From positions 1 through 64,000 of the forward strand of contig WOZJ01000066.1 of assembly GCA_011620345.1 (NCBI GenBank): a DNA stretch of 64,000 bases. Direction: 5' to 3'. The DNA comes from Nitrospirota bacterium. Its GTDB lineage: Bacteria > UBA2233. The position numbers were made by a program, and so were the translations under genes. Below are positions 1 to 9,586 of the stretch, piece after piece. Within the stretch, counting starts at the first letter, position 1; each line of letters starts with the position of its first letter. The notes beneath the pieces were generated by a model, which searched no databases, had not been told where the DNA came from, and worked only from the letters and a program-made list of their open reading frames with translations.

Positions 1-259
1 CCTTGGAAGGGGAGTAAACCTTTCAACGCATCGATAGAATGGATCTAGAAGGGCTAGGTTTCTCGGAACGGTATTTTCTGGTTGTTAAGCGATTCTGCAA
101 GAAAAGGGCTTTACCGATTAATTCAGCGCAAAAAACTTGCTCAGCTATTCCTTGGTGAAGTGCCGGTGTAGCGCTTTGACCCATGGATCGGCCTTTGGGA
201 GGCTAATCAGACCCGCAACAAGCACCCCTTTCAGACTGAGCGATGGAGGCTTGAAGCGA
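1..259. other. Left-edge non-coding leader
   Basis: No gene is supported here. An open frame runs in from 137 to the oxidoreductase start at 260, but its upstream part has no ribosome-binding site and does not look like the family N-terminus, so I treat it as untranslated. A Shine-Dalgarno GGAGG at 245-249 serves the ATG at 260. I saw no convincing promoter hexamers or terminator. Confidence 0.5.
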
Positions 260-2296
260 ATGCAAGACGGCGTTTACCGTTCCGTATGCCCTTTGGATTG
301 TCCCGATGCCTGCGGCCTCATGGTGCGGGTGGAGGGGTGCCTAGTGACTCAGGTTAGAGGAGACCCGGATCATCCCTTCACCAAGGGGTTTATCTGCGCC
401 AAAATGGGCCACTACCCAGACTTGATCAATTCCCCCGCACGAATTTTGACCCCTTTGAAGCGTACTGGGCCCAAGGGCGCAGGACAGTTTGCCCCCATCA
501 CCTGGGAAGATGCCGTGAACGAGATTGTCACCCGCTGGGGCGGCATCATCACCACCCGTGGTGCCGAGGCCATCTTACCCTACTCTTATGGCGGGGTGAT
601 GGGGCTTGTACAGCGCAACGCCGGTCATCCCTTTTTCCACCGCCTGGGTGCTTCCCGCTTGAAGCGGACAATCTGCTCCCCCGCCAGTACTGCCGGCTGG
701 CAAATGGTCATGGGGAATAGCCTAGGGACCGACCCGGAGGCAGTGATTCATGCGGACCTGGTGGTCCTGTGGGGGATAGACGCCGTTGCCACAAACCTTC
801 ACTTCGCTTCCCGAGTACGGGATGCCCAGCGTCAAGGCGCACGTGTGGTCCTGGTCGAGGCCTACAAAAGCCGCACCGCCACCCTGGCCGACCAGTTGGT
901 GCTGGTGCGGCCCGGCACCGACACTGCCCTGGCCCTGGGGATGATGCACGTCCTGGCGGGCGAGGACTTGGTGGATACCGCCTTCATCGACCGACACGTA
1001 ATTGGTTTCCCGGAACTCAGGGCCAACGTTTTGCCCGCCTTCCCACCGTCGCGGGTGGAGGAACTGACCGGGGTGCCGGCGAAGACGATAAGGCAGCTCG
1101 CCCGGGATTACGGCCGCGCCCGGTCGCCCTTTATCCGCATCGGCCGTGGCCTCTCCCGACACGAACAGGGGGGCATGAGTGTGCGTGCGATTTCTTGCCT
1201 GCCTGCCCTGGTGGGGGCTTACGCAAGGGAAGGCGGCGGCGCCTTCCTGGGTACCGGTACCGGCATGGCCTTTGCCATGGATCGGGTTACCCGTCCTGAC
1301 CTGCTTGCTCGCCCCACGCGGGAAATCAACATGGTGCGGCTCGGTCGCGCCCTAACCGAAGCCATGGAGCCGCCGGTGCAGAGCCTTTATGTCTATCATT
1401 CCAACCCCGCCGCCGTGGTTCCAGAACAAAACCTTGTTCTGTCTGGATTAAGTCGTGAAGACCTTTTTACCGTAGTGCACGAGCGCTTCATGACCGATAC
1501 CGCTCGCTACGCCGACATCGTCTTGCCCGCCACATTCTCCGTGGAGCAGCACGACCTTTACGGCAGTTACGGTCACTTCTACGTGCAGCGGACCCGCCCG
1601 GTGGTGGCGCCGTCCGCCGCCGCCAAGAGCAACTGGCAAGCATTCACTCTCCTGGCCCGGGCCCTGGGTTGGAGCGAAGAGCCGTTCCTACGCTCCGAAG
1701 AGGAAATGGTCGACGAACTGCTGGCCCACGAAACGCCCTTCTTGGAAGGTATCGATAGGGAAGCCTTATCCCTTGGCCGGGCCGTACGTCTCAACACCGG
1801 GCACCTTAAGACGCCTCCGTTTCAGACCGCGTCGGGACGTATCGAAATGTACGTCGCAGATGACGCCAACCCCGGCCTGCCGGTATTGCCTGCATACCAG
1901 GCCAACCAAGACCCGGAATGGGAACGGCTTTATCCTTTTTGCTTGCTTACCACGCCGGCCAACTACCTGTTAAACTCAAGCTTCGCCCAGATGGCAACCC
2001 TGGGAGCCAGGGAAGGAGGGCCACGCGTCCTGCTCAACCCGGAGGACTGCCTAGCGCGGGGCTTCGCAGACGGGGAATACTTGGAGGTGTACAATCACCG
2101 GGGGTCTTGTCTCTTGCGGGCAGAGGCCGACGCCGCCGTCCCTCCTGGTGTAGCGGTGATTCCAGGGGTTTGGTGGCTCAAAGACCTTCTGGCAGGGCGC
2201 AACGTCAACAGCCTGGTGGGCGACGATCTTACCGACATGGGCGAAGGTAGTACCTTCTATGCCTATCGAGTCAATTTACGGAGGTTGCAGCCCTAA
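260..2296 (+). CDS. Molybdopterin oxidoreductase family protein
   Basis: A 678-residue molybdopterin-dependent oxidoreductase of the DMSO-reductase superfamily, probably catalysing a redox reaction at a bis-MGD cofactor; the substrate cannot be told. The N-terminus has a [4Fe-4S] motif with Cys10, Cys14, Cys18 and Cys46, followed by the molybdopterin domain and, from about residue 560, the C-terminal molydopterin dinucleotide-binding beta domain. There is no twin-arginine signal, so it is probably cytoplasmic. I chose ATG 260 because GGAGG lies 10 bases upstream and the Cys motif starts right after it. No partner subunit follows; treZ begins 52 bases later and is unrelated. Thr codons are mostly ACC here but ACG in the genes that follow, and CTG is commoner, which suggests separate ancestry. 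Assimilatory nitrate reductase-like and formate dehydrogenase-like families are both possible. Confidence 0.85.
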   Translation: MQDGVYRSVCPLDCPDACGLMVRVEGCLVTQVRGDPDHPFTKGFICAKMGHYPDLINSPARILTPLKRTGPKGAGQFAPITWEDAVNEIVTRWGGIITTRGAEAILPYSYGGVMGLVQRNAGHPFFHRLGASRLKRTICSPASTAGWQMVMGNSLGTDPEAVIHADLVVLWGIDAVATNLHFASRVRDAQRQGARVVLVEAYKSRTATLADQLVLVRPGTDTALALGMMHVLAGEDLVDTAFIDRHVIGFPELRANVLPAFPPSRVEELTGVPAKTIRQLARDYGRARSPFIRIGRGLSRHEQGGMSVRAISCLPALVGAYAREGGGAFLGTGTGMAFAMDRVTRPDLLARPTREINMVRLGRALTEAMEPPVQSLYVYHSNPAAVVPEQNLVLSGLSREDLFTVVHERFMTDTARYADIVLPATFSVEQHDLYGSYGHFYVQRTRPVVAPSAAAKSNWQAFTLLARALGWSEEPFLRSEEEMVDELLAHETPFLEGIDREALSLGRAVRLNTGHLKTPPFQTASGRIEMYVADDANPGLPVLPAYQANQDPEWERLYPFCLLTTPANYLLNSSFAQMATLGAREGGPRVLLNPEDCLARGFADGEYLEVYNHRGSCLLRAEADAAVPPGVAVIPGVWWLKDLLAGRNVNSLVGDDLTDMGEGSTFYAYRVNLRRLQP

Positions 2297-2348
2297 TTTC
2301 GGGTTAAAACCAAACCTCTTCAACGATGGGACAAAAGAGGAGGCATGC

Positions 2349-4199
2349 ATGCTTAGGCTTACCAAAAGACCAGGTGGGCGCTACCTTGGAGAAGGGAGGG
2401 CAGCGTTTCTTGTATGGGCACCTTTTAAGGACGAGGTGCGCATCCGTATCGCTTCCCCTCAAGAGCGCTTGATCCCGCTTGAAAAAGACCAGTTCGGGTA
2501 TCATTTTGGAAAAGCCGAAGGTATAGCCCCCGGTAGCCTCTACATGGTTCAATTGGGCGATGGCGAAGAGTTTCCAGACATCGCAAGCATCAGCCAGCCT
2601 AAAGGGGTGCATGGCCCCTCCGAGGTGACAGACGAGGCGTTTTCCTGGACAGACCAATCCTGGAGGGGCTTGCCGCTCGAGGATTACGTCGTATACGAGC
2701 TCCACATCGGCACCTTCAGCAAAGAGGGCACGTTTGAAGGGGCCATTCCTTACCTTGCCGAACTAAAAGAGCTTGGAGTCAGCGCGATCGAGGTCATGCC
2801 AGTGGCCCAGTTTCCTGGCAAGCGAAACTGGGGCTACGACGGTGTGTTCCCGTTTGCCGCGCAGACGAGCTACGGCGGTCTAGCTGGCCTCAAAACGCTG
2901 GTCAACGCATGCCACAGTGCGGGTCTGGCGGTCATCTTGGACGTCATCTACAACCACTTAGGCCCGGAGGGCAACTTCTTCAAGGCCTTTGGGCCGTACT
3001 TTACCGACCGCTACGCGACCCCTTGGGGCGAGGCGATCAATTTTGACGGGGCTTATAGCTTCGGCGTTCGGGAATACTTCATCCAGAACGCGCTGTTTTG
3101 GCTGGATAATTGCCATATCGATGCCTTGAGGCTCGATGCGATCCATGCCATCCTCGACGCCTCCGCCGCCGAGCCTTTTTTGGCTGAGCTGTCCGATCGA
3201 GTTAATGAGCGCGCAAAAACGCTCGGCAGGCGTATTTATTTGATCGGCGAGACGTTTATGGATGACAACCGGGTTATCCGAAAAAGAGCGTTTGGCGGGT
3301 TAGGGCTGGATGCGCTATGGAACGACGACTTTCACCACGCCGCCCATGCGTACCTGACAAAAGAACGCGTTGGCTACTATGAGGATTATGGCGATCTTCA
3401 AGCCCTGAAAGCGACCATGAAGGATGCCTTCGTCTACCAAGGCCAATACTCGAGCTACTTCAAGCGTGCGCACGGGACGTCAAGCAAAGGCTTTAGCGGA
3501 AAACATTTCGTCGTGTTCTCACAAAACCACGACCAAGTAGGAAACCGCATGCTCGGCGAAAGGCTCGTTTCGCTTGCCGGGTTTGAAAAGGCGAAGCTTG
3601 CCGCCGCGTTCGCCGTCTTTTCCCCCTACGTGCCGCTTTTTTTCATGGGCGAAGAGTACGCCGAGAAAGCCCCATTCCTGTACTTTATCGACCATGAAGA
3701 CCCTAAGCTTATCGAAGCGGTGAGGAAAGGCAGAAAAGAGGAGTTTGCTTCGTTCGCTTGGCAAGGAGAGCCGCCGGACCCTTACGCCTTGGAGACGTTC
3801 GAAGCCTCGCGGTTGAACCACGCGCTCAAGCAAGAAGGCCCGCACAAGGCGATGCTTGCCTTTTACAAAGAGATCCTTGCCTTAAGGCGCCGCCTTCTAT
3901 TTCTTTCTACACTCGACAAGGAAGCGCAGGAGCTCGTCTTGTTCGAAAAAAGCCAGACGCTTTTTATTGCGAGGGGCAGCCAGCCTGACATGGGATACCT
4001 TATTTTTCATTTTGGTCAAGAACGCGCAAGCCTGCTGCTTCCATTTGCAAAGGGCGAGTATCAAAAGGCGCTCGATTCCGCAGAGCCCAAGTGGAACGGC
4101 CAAGGAAGCGGCCTTCCAGAGCGCTTCTGTTGCGAGGGCGAAACAGAGCTTTCCCTATCGCCCTTATCTGTCGCACTGTACGTTAGGCAATCCCCATGA
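2349..4199 (+). CDS. treZ: Malto-oligosyltrehalose trehalohydrolase
   Basis: A 616-residue cytoplasmic GH13 enzyme that releases free trehalose from maltooligosyl-trehalose, the second step of the TreY-TreZ pathway. An N-terminal CBM48-like beta domain (about 1-100) precedes the catalytic barrel. Predicted catalytic residues are Asp263 (in LRLDAIHA), Glu301 (in LIGETF) and Asp395 (in QNHDQVGN), and the first conserved region reads DVIYNHLG. The length is normal for the family. The start at 2349 is preceded by AGAGGAGG at 2336-2343; the open frame upstream lacks such a site. The stop overlaps the treY start by four bases (ATGA), so the two are translationally coupled, as expected for enzymes acting in sequence. 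Confidence 0.95.
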   Translation: MLRLTKRPGGRYLGEGRAAFLVWAPFKDEVRIRIASPQERLIPLEKDQFGYHFGKAEGIAPGSLYMVQLGDGEEFPDIASISQPKGVHGPSEVTDEAFSWTDQSWRGLPLEDYVVYELHIGTFSKEGTFEGAIPYLAELKELGVSAIEVMPVAQFPGKRNWGYDGVFPFAAQTSYGGLAGLKTLVNACHSAGLAVILDVIYNHLGPEGNFFKAFGPYFTDRYATPWGEAINFDGAYSFGVREYFIQNALFWLDNCHIDALRLDAIHAILDASAAEPFLAELSDRVNERAKTLGRRIYLIGETFMDDNRVIRKRAFGGLGLDALWNDDFHHAAHAYLTKERVGYYEDYGDLQALKATMKDAFVYQGQYSSYFKRAHGTSSKGFSGKHFVVFSQNHDQVGNRMLGERLVSLAGFEKAKLAAAFAVFSPYVPLFFMGEEYAEKAPFLYFIDHEDPKLIEAVRKGRKEEFASFAWQGEPPDPYALETFEASRLNHALKQEGPHKAMLAFYKEILALRRRLLFLSTLDKEAQELVLFEKSQTLFIARGSQPDMGYLIFHFGQERASLLLPFAKGEYQKALDSAEPKWNGQGSGLPERFCCEGETELSLSPLSVALYVRQSP

Positions 4200-7045
4200 A
4201 CGGGATCGTTTCCGCATACCGGCTTCAAGCGTTCAAGGACTTTCCTTTTGAGCGGGCCGAGGCGATCCTTCCTTACTTGAAAAAGCTTGGTATCTCCACG
4301 CTCTACCTCTCCCCCATCACGAAGGCAAGGGAGGGCTCGAACCACGGCTACGACGTCGTCGATCCTACGCAGGTTAACCCGGAGCTCGGAGGGCGGGATG
4401 GTTTCGAGCGCCTCTACCAGGCGGCCAAGGAGTTGGGGCTGAACATCTTGGTCGACATCGTCCCAAACCACATGGCTGTCAGCCTAGAGAACCCGTGGTG
4501 GATGGATATTCTAGAGCACGGGCCCTCTTCGCCCTACGCGCATTTTTTTGATATCGACTGGAACCCCTCTTTTGGCCCTGTCGAGAATCGGGTGCTCTTG
4601 CCGGTTTTAGGCATGCCGTTTGGCGAGGCTATCGAAAATGGAGAGCTCTCGGTAATTTTCGAAGCGGGGTCTTTTTGGCTGGAATACTCTGGCAACCGGC
4701 TTCCAATCGAGCCTAAGTCGTACGGCGCCATTTTAAATAAAGACCTTACATCCTTTAAAGATCGTTCCCAGCCCGACCCAGGGGCGTTTAAGGAGCTCAT
4801 GTCGATCCTCGATACCCTCGAAGAGCTTCCTTTGCATACGGACAAGGCGCAGACGGCCATTCAAAAGCGAAGAGCCCTTACTGCCGAGGTCAAGCAAAGG
4901 CTCTCAAGCCTCCATGAAACATCCCAGGCGTTCCAAGGATTCCTTCAAGAAGGCTTGGAACGCCTATCTGGCACCAAGAACGACCCGGAGAGCTTTCTTG
5001 AGCTTGAATCCCTCCTTTTAAAGCAGCCCTACCAGCTCGTTTTCTGGCAGGCGGGGCTTAAGGAGATCAACTTTAGGCGTTTTTTCGACGTCAACGAGCT
5101 CGTCGGGGTTTGCGTCGAAAAAGAGGACGTGCTCGTTGCAACCCATGCGCTGATCTTCGATTTGGCCGCCCAAGGAAAGATTGCAGGCGTTAGGATTGAC
5201 CATATTGACGGGCTTTTCGACCCCGAAGGGTACTTGAAAAGCCTCGTTTCTGGCCTCCAAGCAAGAGGGAACCCCTGCCCTATCGTGGTCGAAAAAATTC
5301 TTGCCCGTGGAGAGTGGCTGCCAGAGTCGTGGCCCGTCAGGGCCACGACGGGCTATGACTTCCTGAACGCAACGACTAGGCTCTTTGTTGACCCAGAGGG
5401 CAAACAGGCCCTAGAGGGCCTAAATGCCGATCTGAACCCAAAATCTCTACCCTTTCGTCAGGTCGTACAGAAAAGCAAGCGTTTGGTCATCGGAGCGTCT
5501 TTTCAAAGCGAGGTTACCGCGCTATGGTACCGGCTGTCGATTCTGGCTAAGGCCTACCGCTACGCCCTTGATTTGCCGCTTAGGGAGCTAAGAAAGCTTC
5601 TTGAAGAGGTAAGCGCCGAGCTTGACGTCTACCGTACCTACGTTCGCGACCCAAACCCCTCTAAAGAGGATAAAGAACGAATCTTCGAGGCAATCGAGAG
5701 GGCGAAGGGGCTTAACAAAACGCTCGAAGAAAGGGGCTTTCGCTTCCTAGGCGACCTTCTTACGCTGCAAATTCCAAAACACCTTGAAGAGAGCTACGGC
5801 AAGGATTGGCTTGCGTTTGTTATGAACTGGCAGCAGTTTAGCTCTCCTGTGATGGCCAAGGGCTACGAGGATACCGCGCTGTACAACTACCCCAGGCTTG
5901 TCTCGCTTAACGAGGTAGGCGGCGATCCAGAAAGGTTTGGGGATGACCCGCGGGCATTCCATGCCTTTATTCAGGATCGGGGTAAAAGCGCCCCTGGCAG
6001 CCTTTCGGCCAGCTCTACGCACGACACCAAGCGGAGCGAGGATGTGCGGGCTAGGATCAGCGTCCTTTCGGAGCTGCCCTCTGAGTTTCGCAGGCATGTC
6101 AAAGCATGGAGGCGGCTCTTGGCGCCCGCAAGAACGCGCGTTGGAAGAGAGTCCTACCCAGACCCGAATGCAGAGCTTTTGTTTTACCAAACTCTCCTCG
6201 GCGCCTGGCCGCTCGACAAATCAGAGCTTGAAGGGTTGCCAGACCGAATGGCGGCGTATATGCTCAAAACCGCCAAAGAGGCCAAGGCCAAAACGAGCTG
6301 GATCGAGCCGAACGAAGCTTACGAGCGCGCGCTCGAAGCGTTTGTCAGGAACGCACTCGACCAAAAAACTTCCGAGGGGTTCCTTAAGGCTTTTTTGGGT
6401 TTTCAACCAGCCGTTGCCTTCTATGGGGCGTTAAACGGCCTTTCTCAGGCCACGCTCAAGCTTATGGCCCCAGGGGTTCCAGATACCTACCAGGGCACGG
6501 AGCTCTGGGATTTCAGCCTAGTCGACCCGGACAACCGAAGGCCAGTAGATTACTGCAAGCGAAAAACCATGTTAGATGGGCTCCAAGTAAGGGCCGCCAA
6601 GGGGCTAGACGAGCTTTTAAGGGATTTGCTGGCCTCTTGGGAGGACGGGCGCGTCAAGCTTTACGTCACCTGGAGGCTTTTAACGCTCAGGCAGGAAAAT
6701 CCAGACCTGTTCCTTGAAGGGGATTACCTCCCACTCGAAGTTGTAGGCAAAAAAAAGGACCACGCCGTCGCGTTTCAAAGAAGGCTCAAGGACCGTTCCG
6801 TGATCGTCGTCATTCCAAGGCTTACGAGCGCGCTTACCAAACCGGGCATCTTTCCTTTAGGAAAGGCCGTCTGGGAAAAGACGACCCTCGAAATGCCTAA
6901 GGACTCTCCAAAGCGCTTTAGAAGCGTTTTTACCGCGCAAGATATCGAAAGTTCGCAAGGGAAGCTGCCTCTGGCAAACGTGTTTTCAGGCTTTCCCATC
7001 GGAGTCTTTCTTGGCAATGAGGCAAAGGAGGAAGAACGGGCATGA
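4196..7045 (+). CDS. treY: Malto-oligosyltrehalose synthase
   Basis: A 949-residue GH13 enzyme that turns the reducing-end alpha-1,4 bond of a malto-oligosaccharide into an alpha,alpha-1,1 bond, producing the TreZ substrate. It is somewhat longer than many TreY proteins, with the usual large insertions in the barrel. Visible motifs are VDIVPNHM, RIDHIDGL with predicted nucleophile Asp335, VVEKIL with predicted acid Glu366, and SSTHDTKRSED with Asp610. It starts inside the treZ stop codon and its own stop overlaps the next start (cutA), so treZ-treY-cutA is one transcript. No debranching enzyme (TreX) or glycogen gene adjoins it; MalQ at 19-21 kb could supply longer glucans. Confidence 0.95.
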   Translation: MNGIVSAYRLQAFKDFPFERAEAILPYLKKLGISTLYLSPITKAREGSNHGYDVVDPTQVNPELGGRDGFERLYQAAKELGLNILVDIVPNHMAVSLENPWWMDILEHGPSSPYAHFFDIDWNPSFGPVENRVLLPVLGMPFGEAIENGELSVIFEAGSFWLEYSGNRLPIEPKSYGAILNKDLTSFKDRSQPDPGAFKELMSILDTLEELPLHTDKAQTAIQKRRALTAEVKQRLSSLHETSQAFQGFLQEGLERLSGTKNDPESFLELESLLLKQPYQLVFWQAGLKEINFRRFFDVNELVGVCVEKEDVLVATHALIFDLAAQGKIAGVRIDHIDGLFDPEGYLKSLVSGLQARGNPCPIVVEKILARGEWLPESWPVRATTGYDFLNATTRLFVDPEGKQALEGLNADLNPKSLPFRQVVQKSKRLVIGASFQSEVTALWYRLSILAKAYRYALDLPLRELRKLLEEVSAELDVYRTYVRDPNPSKEDKERIFEAIERAKGLNKTLEERGFRFLGDLLTLQIPKHLEESYGKDWLAFVMNWQQFSSPVMAKGYEDTALYNYPRLVSLNEVGGDPERFGDDPRAFHAFIQDRGKSAPGSLSASSTHDTKRSEDVRARISVLSELPSEFRRHVKAWRRLLAPARTRVGRESYPDPNAELLFYQTLLGAWPLDKSELEGLPDRMAAYMLKTAKEAKAKTSWIEPNEAYERALEAFVRNALDQKTSEGFLKAFLGFQPAVAFYGALNGLSQATLKLMAPGVPDTYQGTELWDFSLVDPDNRRPVDYCKRKTMLDGLQVRAAKGLDELLRDLLASWEDGRVKLYVTWRLLTLRQENPDLFLEGDYLPLEVVGKKKDHAVAFQRRLKDRSVIVVIPRLTSALTKPGIFPLGKAVWEKTTLEMPKDSPKRFRSVFTAQDIESSQGKLPLANVFSGFPIGVFLGNEAKEEERA

Positions 7046-7377
7046 TGGAAACCCAAGGGGGCCTTTCGATCGTTCTTACGACGCTTCCTAGCCAAGAAGA
7101 CGCCCAAAAGATCGCCGAGACGCTCGTTAAGGAGCATCTCGTTGCCTGCGCAAGCTTTCTTGATGGCGTTTTTTCGGCCTACTTCTGGAATGACAACTTA
7201 GAAAAGGCCCTCGAGGTGCTTTTGTGGCTTAAAGTACCCGACAAAACGCTCGCTGCCGCCAAAGAAAGGCTTCAAGCCCTCCACCCCTACGAGGTACCGG
7301 AGATTCTTACGCTACGTGCCTTAGAAGTCAACCAAGCCTACCTTGCGTGGGCCATCAAAGCCACGAGGCAAGAATAA
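7042..7377 (+). CDS. cutA: CutA1 divalent-cation tolerance protein
   Basis: A 111-residue small cytoplasmic protein of the CutA1 family, which forms PII-like trimers and has been linked to copper/divalent metal tolerance, although its biochemical role is unsettled. The sequence shows the typical pattern: an N-terminal strand ending in TTLPSQEDAQKIAETLV, then LVACASFL, a YFWN segment and the C-terminal LHPYEVPEIL signature. It overlaps the treY stop by four bases and has a GGAGGAAG ribosome site inside treY. Its placement in a trehalose operon is probably a convenience of transcription rather than a functional link. Confidence 0.93.
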   Translation: MMETQGGLSIVLTTLPSQEDAQKIAETLVKEHLVACASFLDGVFSAYFWNDNLEKALEVLLWLKVPDKTLAAAKERLQALHPYEVPEILTLRALEVNQAYLAWAIKATRQE

Positions 7378-7537
7378 GCAGCGCGGCCTTTTGCTCGTTC
7401 AAAAGCATCGCCAAGCCTTAGGAGAGGGCGAGACTTCGTCTGAGGGGTCGGGCACTCGGCTTTGGCTGAATCGGTTTTCTTGGAAGTACTTGGACGGCGT
7501 TTTCTCGATCGGCCGGAAACCATAAAGGAAAGACAGT

Positions 7538-8767
7538 ATGGAAGCGAAAGAGCTAAAAGAACGGGTGGCCCGGTCCCAGAATTCCCTCATCGAGGCGCAA
7601 ATCAAACTTACCCAGACCAAGGCGATCGGGCCTGACAACGGGGGCGAGGGAGAGATGGACAGGGCAAGACTGATCAAAGGCTGGCTTGGGTTTGCCGATG
7701 CGCTAGAGGAGTATTTCGCGCCCGATTCGAGGGCCAAGGAGGGAGTTCGTCCGAACCTTTTGGCCCGCGTGTTTGGCAAGGACCGCTCCAGGGCGCTTTG
7801 GGTCGTCTCGCACCTCGATACCGTTCCCGAGGGCGATCTTGGGCTTTGGCGGAGCGATCCGTTCCAGGCTTACGTGAAGGACGGAAGCGTGTTCGGGAGA
7901 GGAGTTGAGGACAACCAGCAGGCGATCGTATGCAGCCTGTTTGCATCAAAGCTTATCCTAGACGCTGGCCTCCTTCCGGAAATGGACGTCAATTTGCTCT
8001 TTTTGGCCGACGAGGAGACGGGCAACGCTTACGGAATCGAATACCTTTTCAAGGAGCACGCGGCACTCTTTGGCCAAGACGACCTCTATGTCGTATCCGA
8101 CTGGGGATCCAACGAGGGCGATGTCATCGAGGTTGCCGAAAAGTCGCTGCTTTGGGTACGAGTGCTCGTAGAAGGAAGGCAAACGCACGCCTCCACGCCG
8201 CATCTTGGGAACAACGCTCACCGTGCCGGGGCGCATTTGCTCGTCAGCCTAGATCGTGCTCTGCATGCGCGCTTTCCTTTGGAAGACCCGATTTTCAGCC
8301 CGTCTACCTCGACGTTCGAGCCTACCAAGAAAGAGGCGAACGTGGGCAACGTGAACACCATCCCAGGAAGGGACGCGTTCTGCTTCGATTGTCGCGTCCT
8401 CCCGTCCGTGTCCTTGGAAGAGATTCTTGGCGTGTTCGAGGAGGAAAAAAGACGTGTCGAGCAGGCTTACGGCGTTTCTGCCGCCGTGGAAATTCTCCAG
8501 AGGGTAGACGCGCCAAAGCCCACGAGTTCGGAGGCTCCCGTGATTCTTGGCCTTTCGCGCGCCCTCGAGACGATGCTCGGGGTACACCCAAGGCTTGTGG
8601 GAATCGGCGGCGGGACGATTGCCGCGCCCCTTCGCAGGGTGGGGCTCCAAGCGGCCGTTTGGAGCAAGCTCGAAGGAACGGCCCACCAGCCGAACGAGTC
8701 GTGTCCGGTCGCGAACATGCTCGACACGACGGCAGTTCTTGCATACATGATGCTACAAAGACTCTAA
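7538..8767 (+). CDS. M20 family metallopeptidase / deacylase
   Basis: A 409-residue zinc-dependent M20-family hydrolase related to DapE, ArgE and the dipeptidases. Predicted metal ligands and catalytic residues are His92 (SHLDTVPEGD), Asp125 (GRGVEDNQQ), and Glu159/Glu160 (ADEETGN). A dimerisation insert lies at about 210-320. The conserved tail region shows GIGGGTIAAPLRR and a HQPNE segment. It probably cleaves an amide bond in a small peptide or acyl-amino acid, but the substrate is not readable from sequence. AAGGAAAG lies just upstream of the ATG. The 160 bases between cutA and this gene hold no recognisable gene. Its 3' end overlaps the convergent nucleoside phosphorylase by 15 bases. 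Confidence 0.88.
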   Translation: MEAKELKERVARSQNSLIEAQIKLTQTKAIGPDNGGEGEMDRARLIKGWLGFADALEEYFAPDSRAKEGVRPNLLARVFGKDRSRALWVVSHLDTVPEGDLGLWRSDPFQAYVKDGSVFGRGVEDNQQAIVCSLFASKLILDAGLLPEMDVNLLFLADEETGNAYGIEYLFKEHAALFGQDDLYVVSDWGSNEGDVIEVAEKSLLWVRVLVEGRQTHASTPHLGNNAHRAGAHLLVSLDRALHARFPLEDPIFSPSTSTFEPTKKEANVGNVNTIPGRDAFCFDCRVLPSVSLEEILGVFEEEKRRVEQAYGVSAAVEILQRVDAPKPTSSEAPVILGLSRALETMLGVHPRLVGIGGGTIAAPLRRVGLQAAVWSKLEGTAHQPNESCPVANMLDTTAVLAYMMLQRL

Positions 8768-9475
8768 CACGGCCTCAAGACATTTGGCTTCGGCCTTCTG
8801 GAAAGGCTCCGAGAAAAAGCCGATCTCATGGGTGGCCAGGTTGTCCGAAACGACCAAGGCTGCGGCCGAGTGAGCGTGAAAGGCGTGGCTCAAGGCAAAA
8901 AAGACGCTCGTGACCATGTCGACGCCAACGACGTTCCAGGCCTGCATTTGTGCGACAAACTCTGGCGTTTCCCTAAGGAAGGCATCGAGAGAGCATACAA
9001 GGCCGGCATGGAGCCCAAGACCCTTTTGGCCAAGCGCGCTTTCTGTGTCCGCTAAGAGCTTTGGGCAGGCCACGTAGGGGACCTCTTTTGACAGATATGC
9101 CTCGCTCGTGCCTTCCTTACTGATGGCGCCGGTAGCCAAGATGACGTCTCCGATGGAAACGTGCTCATCAAGCGCCCCGCAGCTTCCTACGCGAACGACG
9201 CGCCTTACGCCCAGCGCAAACGCCATTTCGAGCGCGAGCGCCGCCTGAGGGGCGAAAAGGCCTGACAATCCCACAATCCAGTCTCCTGCGGGCGCCTTTG
9301 CTTCGTAGAGCTCTACCCCTAAAAACGAAACGATCGGCCGGACCTCGCTTAGCCTCTCGAAGAGCACATCCAGCCGTTCTTTTTGACCCACGAACAGTGC
9401 TTTTGCCGGATAGGCCCTCTCAAAGTCGGCTCCGAAGGCCATAAGGAGCCCCTTTGCCGTAATGTGCGCATCCAT
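8753..9475 (-). CDS. Nucleoside phosphorylase family protein
   Basis: A 240-residue cytoplasmic member of the PNP/UDP phosphorylase superfamily, which splits the N-glycosidic bond of purine or pyrimidine nucleosides with phosphate. Diagnostic stretches are the glycine-rich GLSGLFAPQAALALEMAFALGV, RVGSCGALDEHVSIGDVILATGA, and the C-terminal DMVTSVFFALSHAF followed by ALVVSDNLATHE. The last carries the conserved Asp expected to protonate the base. A GGAG lies about nine bases upstream of the ATG. I cannot tell whether it acts on purine nucleosides, uridine or methylthioadenosine. It is transcribed away from the Fe-S/radical SAM pair and overlaps the M20 gene end. Confidence 0.85.
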   Translation of the reverse strand: MDAHITAKGLLMAFGADFERAYPAKALFVGQKERLDVLFERLSEVRPIVSFLGVELYEAKAPAGDWIVGLSGLFAPQAALALEMAFALGVRRVVRVGSCGALDEHVSIGDVILATGAISKEGTSEAYLSKEVPYVACPKLLADTESALGQKGLGLHAGLVCSLDAFLRETPEFVAQMQAWNVVGVDMVTSVFFALSHAFHAHSAAALVVSDNLATHEIGFFSEPFQKAEAKCLEAVLESL

Positions 9476-9530
9476 GCCCTGGATCTCCTAGGGTTAGTTT
9501 TTCAAACCATCATAGTCGAATGTTTGCTGC

Positions 9531-9559
9531 TTGCAAAGTTTACATCTAAAGCATATACT
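9531..9559 (+). promoter_or_regulatory. Candidate sigma-70 promoter for Fe-S/rSAM operon
   Basis: TTGCAA at 9531-9536 and TATACT at 9554-9559 are separated by 17 bases and match the consensus 4/6 and 5/6. The predicted start lies near 9566, about 20 bases upstream of the Fe-S protein ATG. The surroundings are AT-rich and lie between divergent genes. Confidence 0.6.
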
Positions 9560-9586
9560 GCTAAAAAAGTAAGCGGGAAAGAACCG

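Noticed and set aside
7930..8913. 327-codon open frame overlapping the M20 peptidase
   Set aside because: Arg- and Gly-rich shadow frame in another phase of a clear M20 gene, with no ribosome site and no domain.
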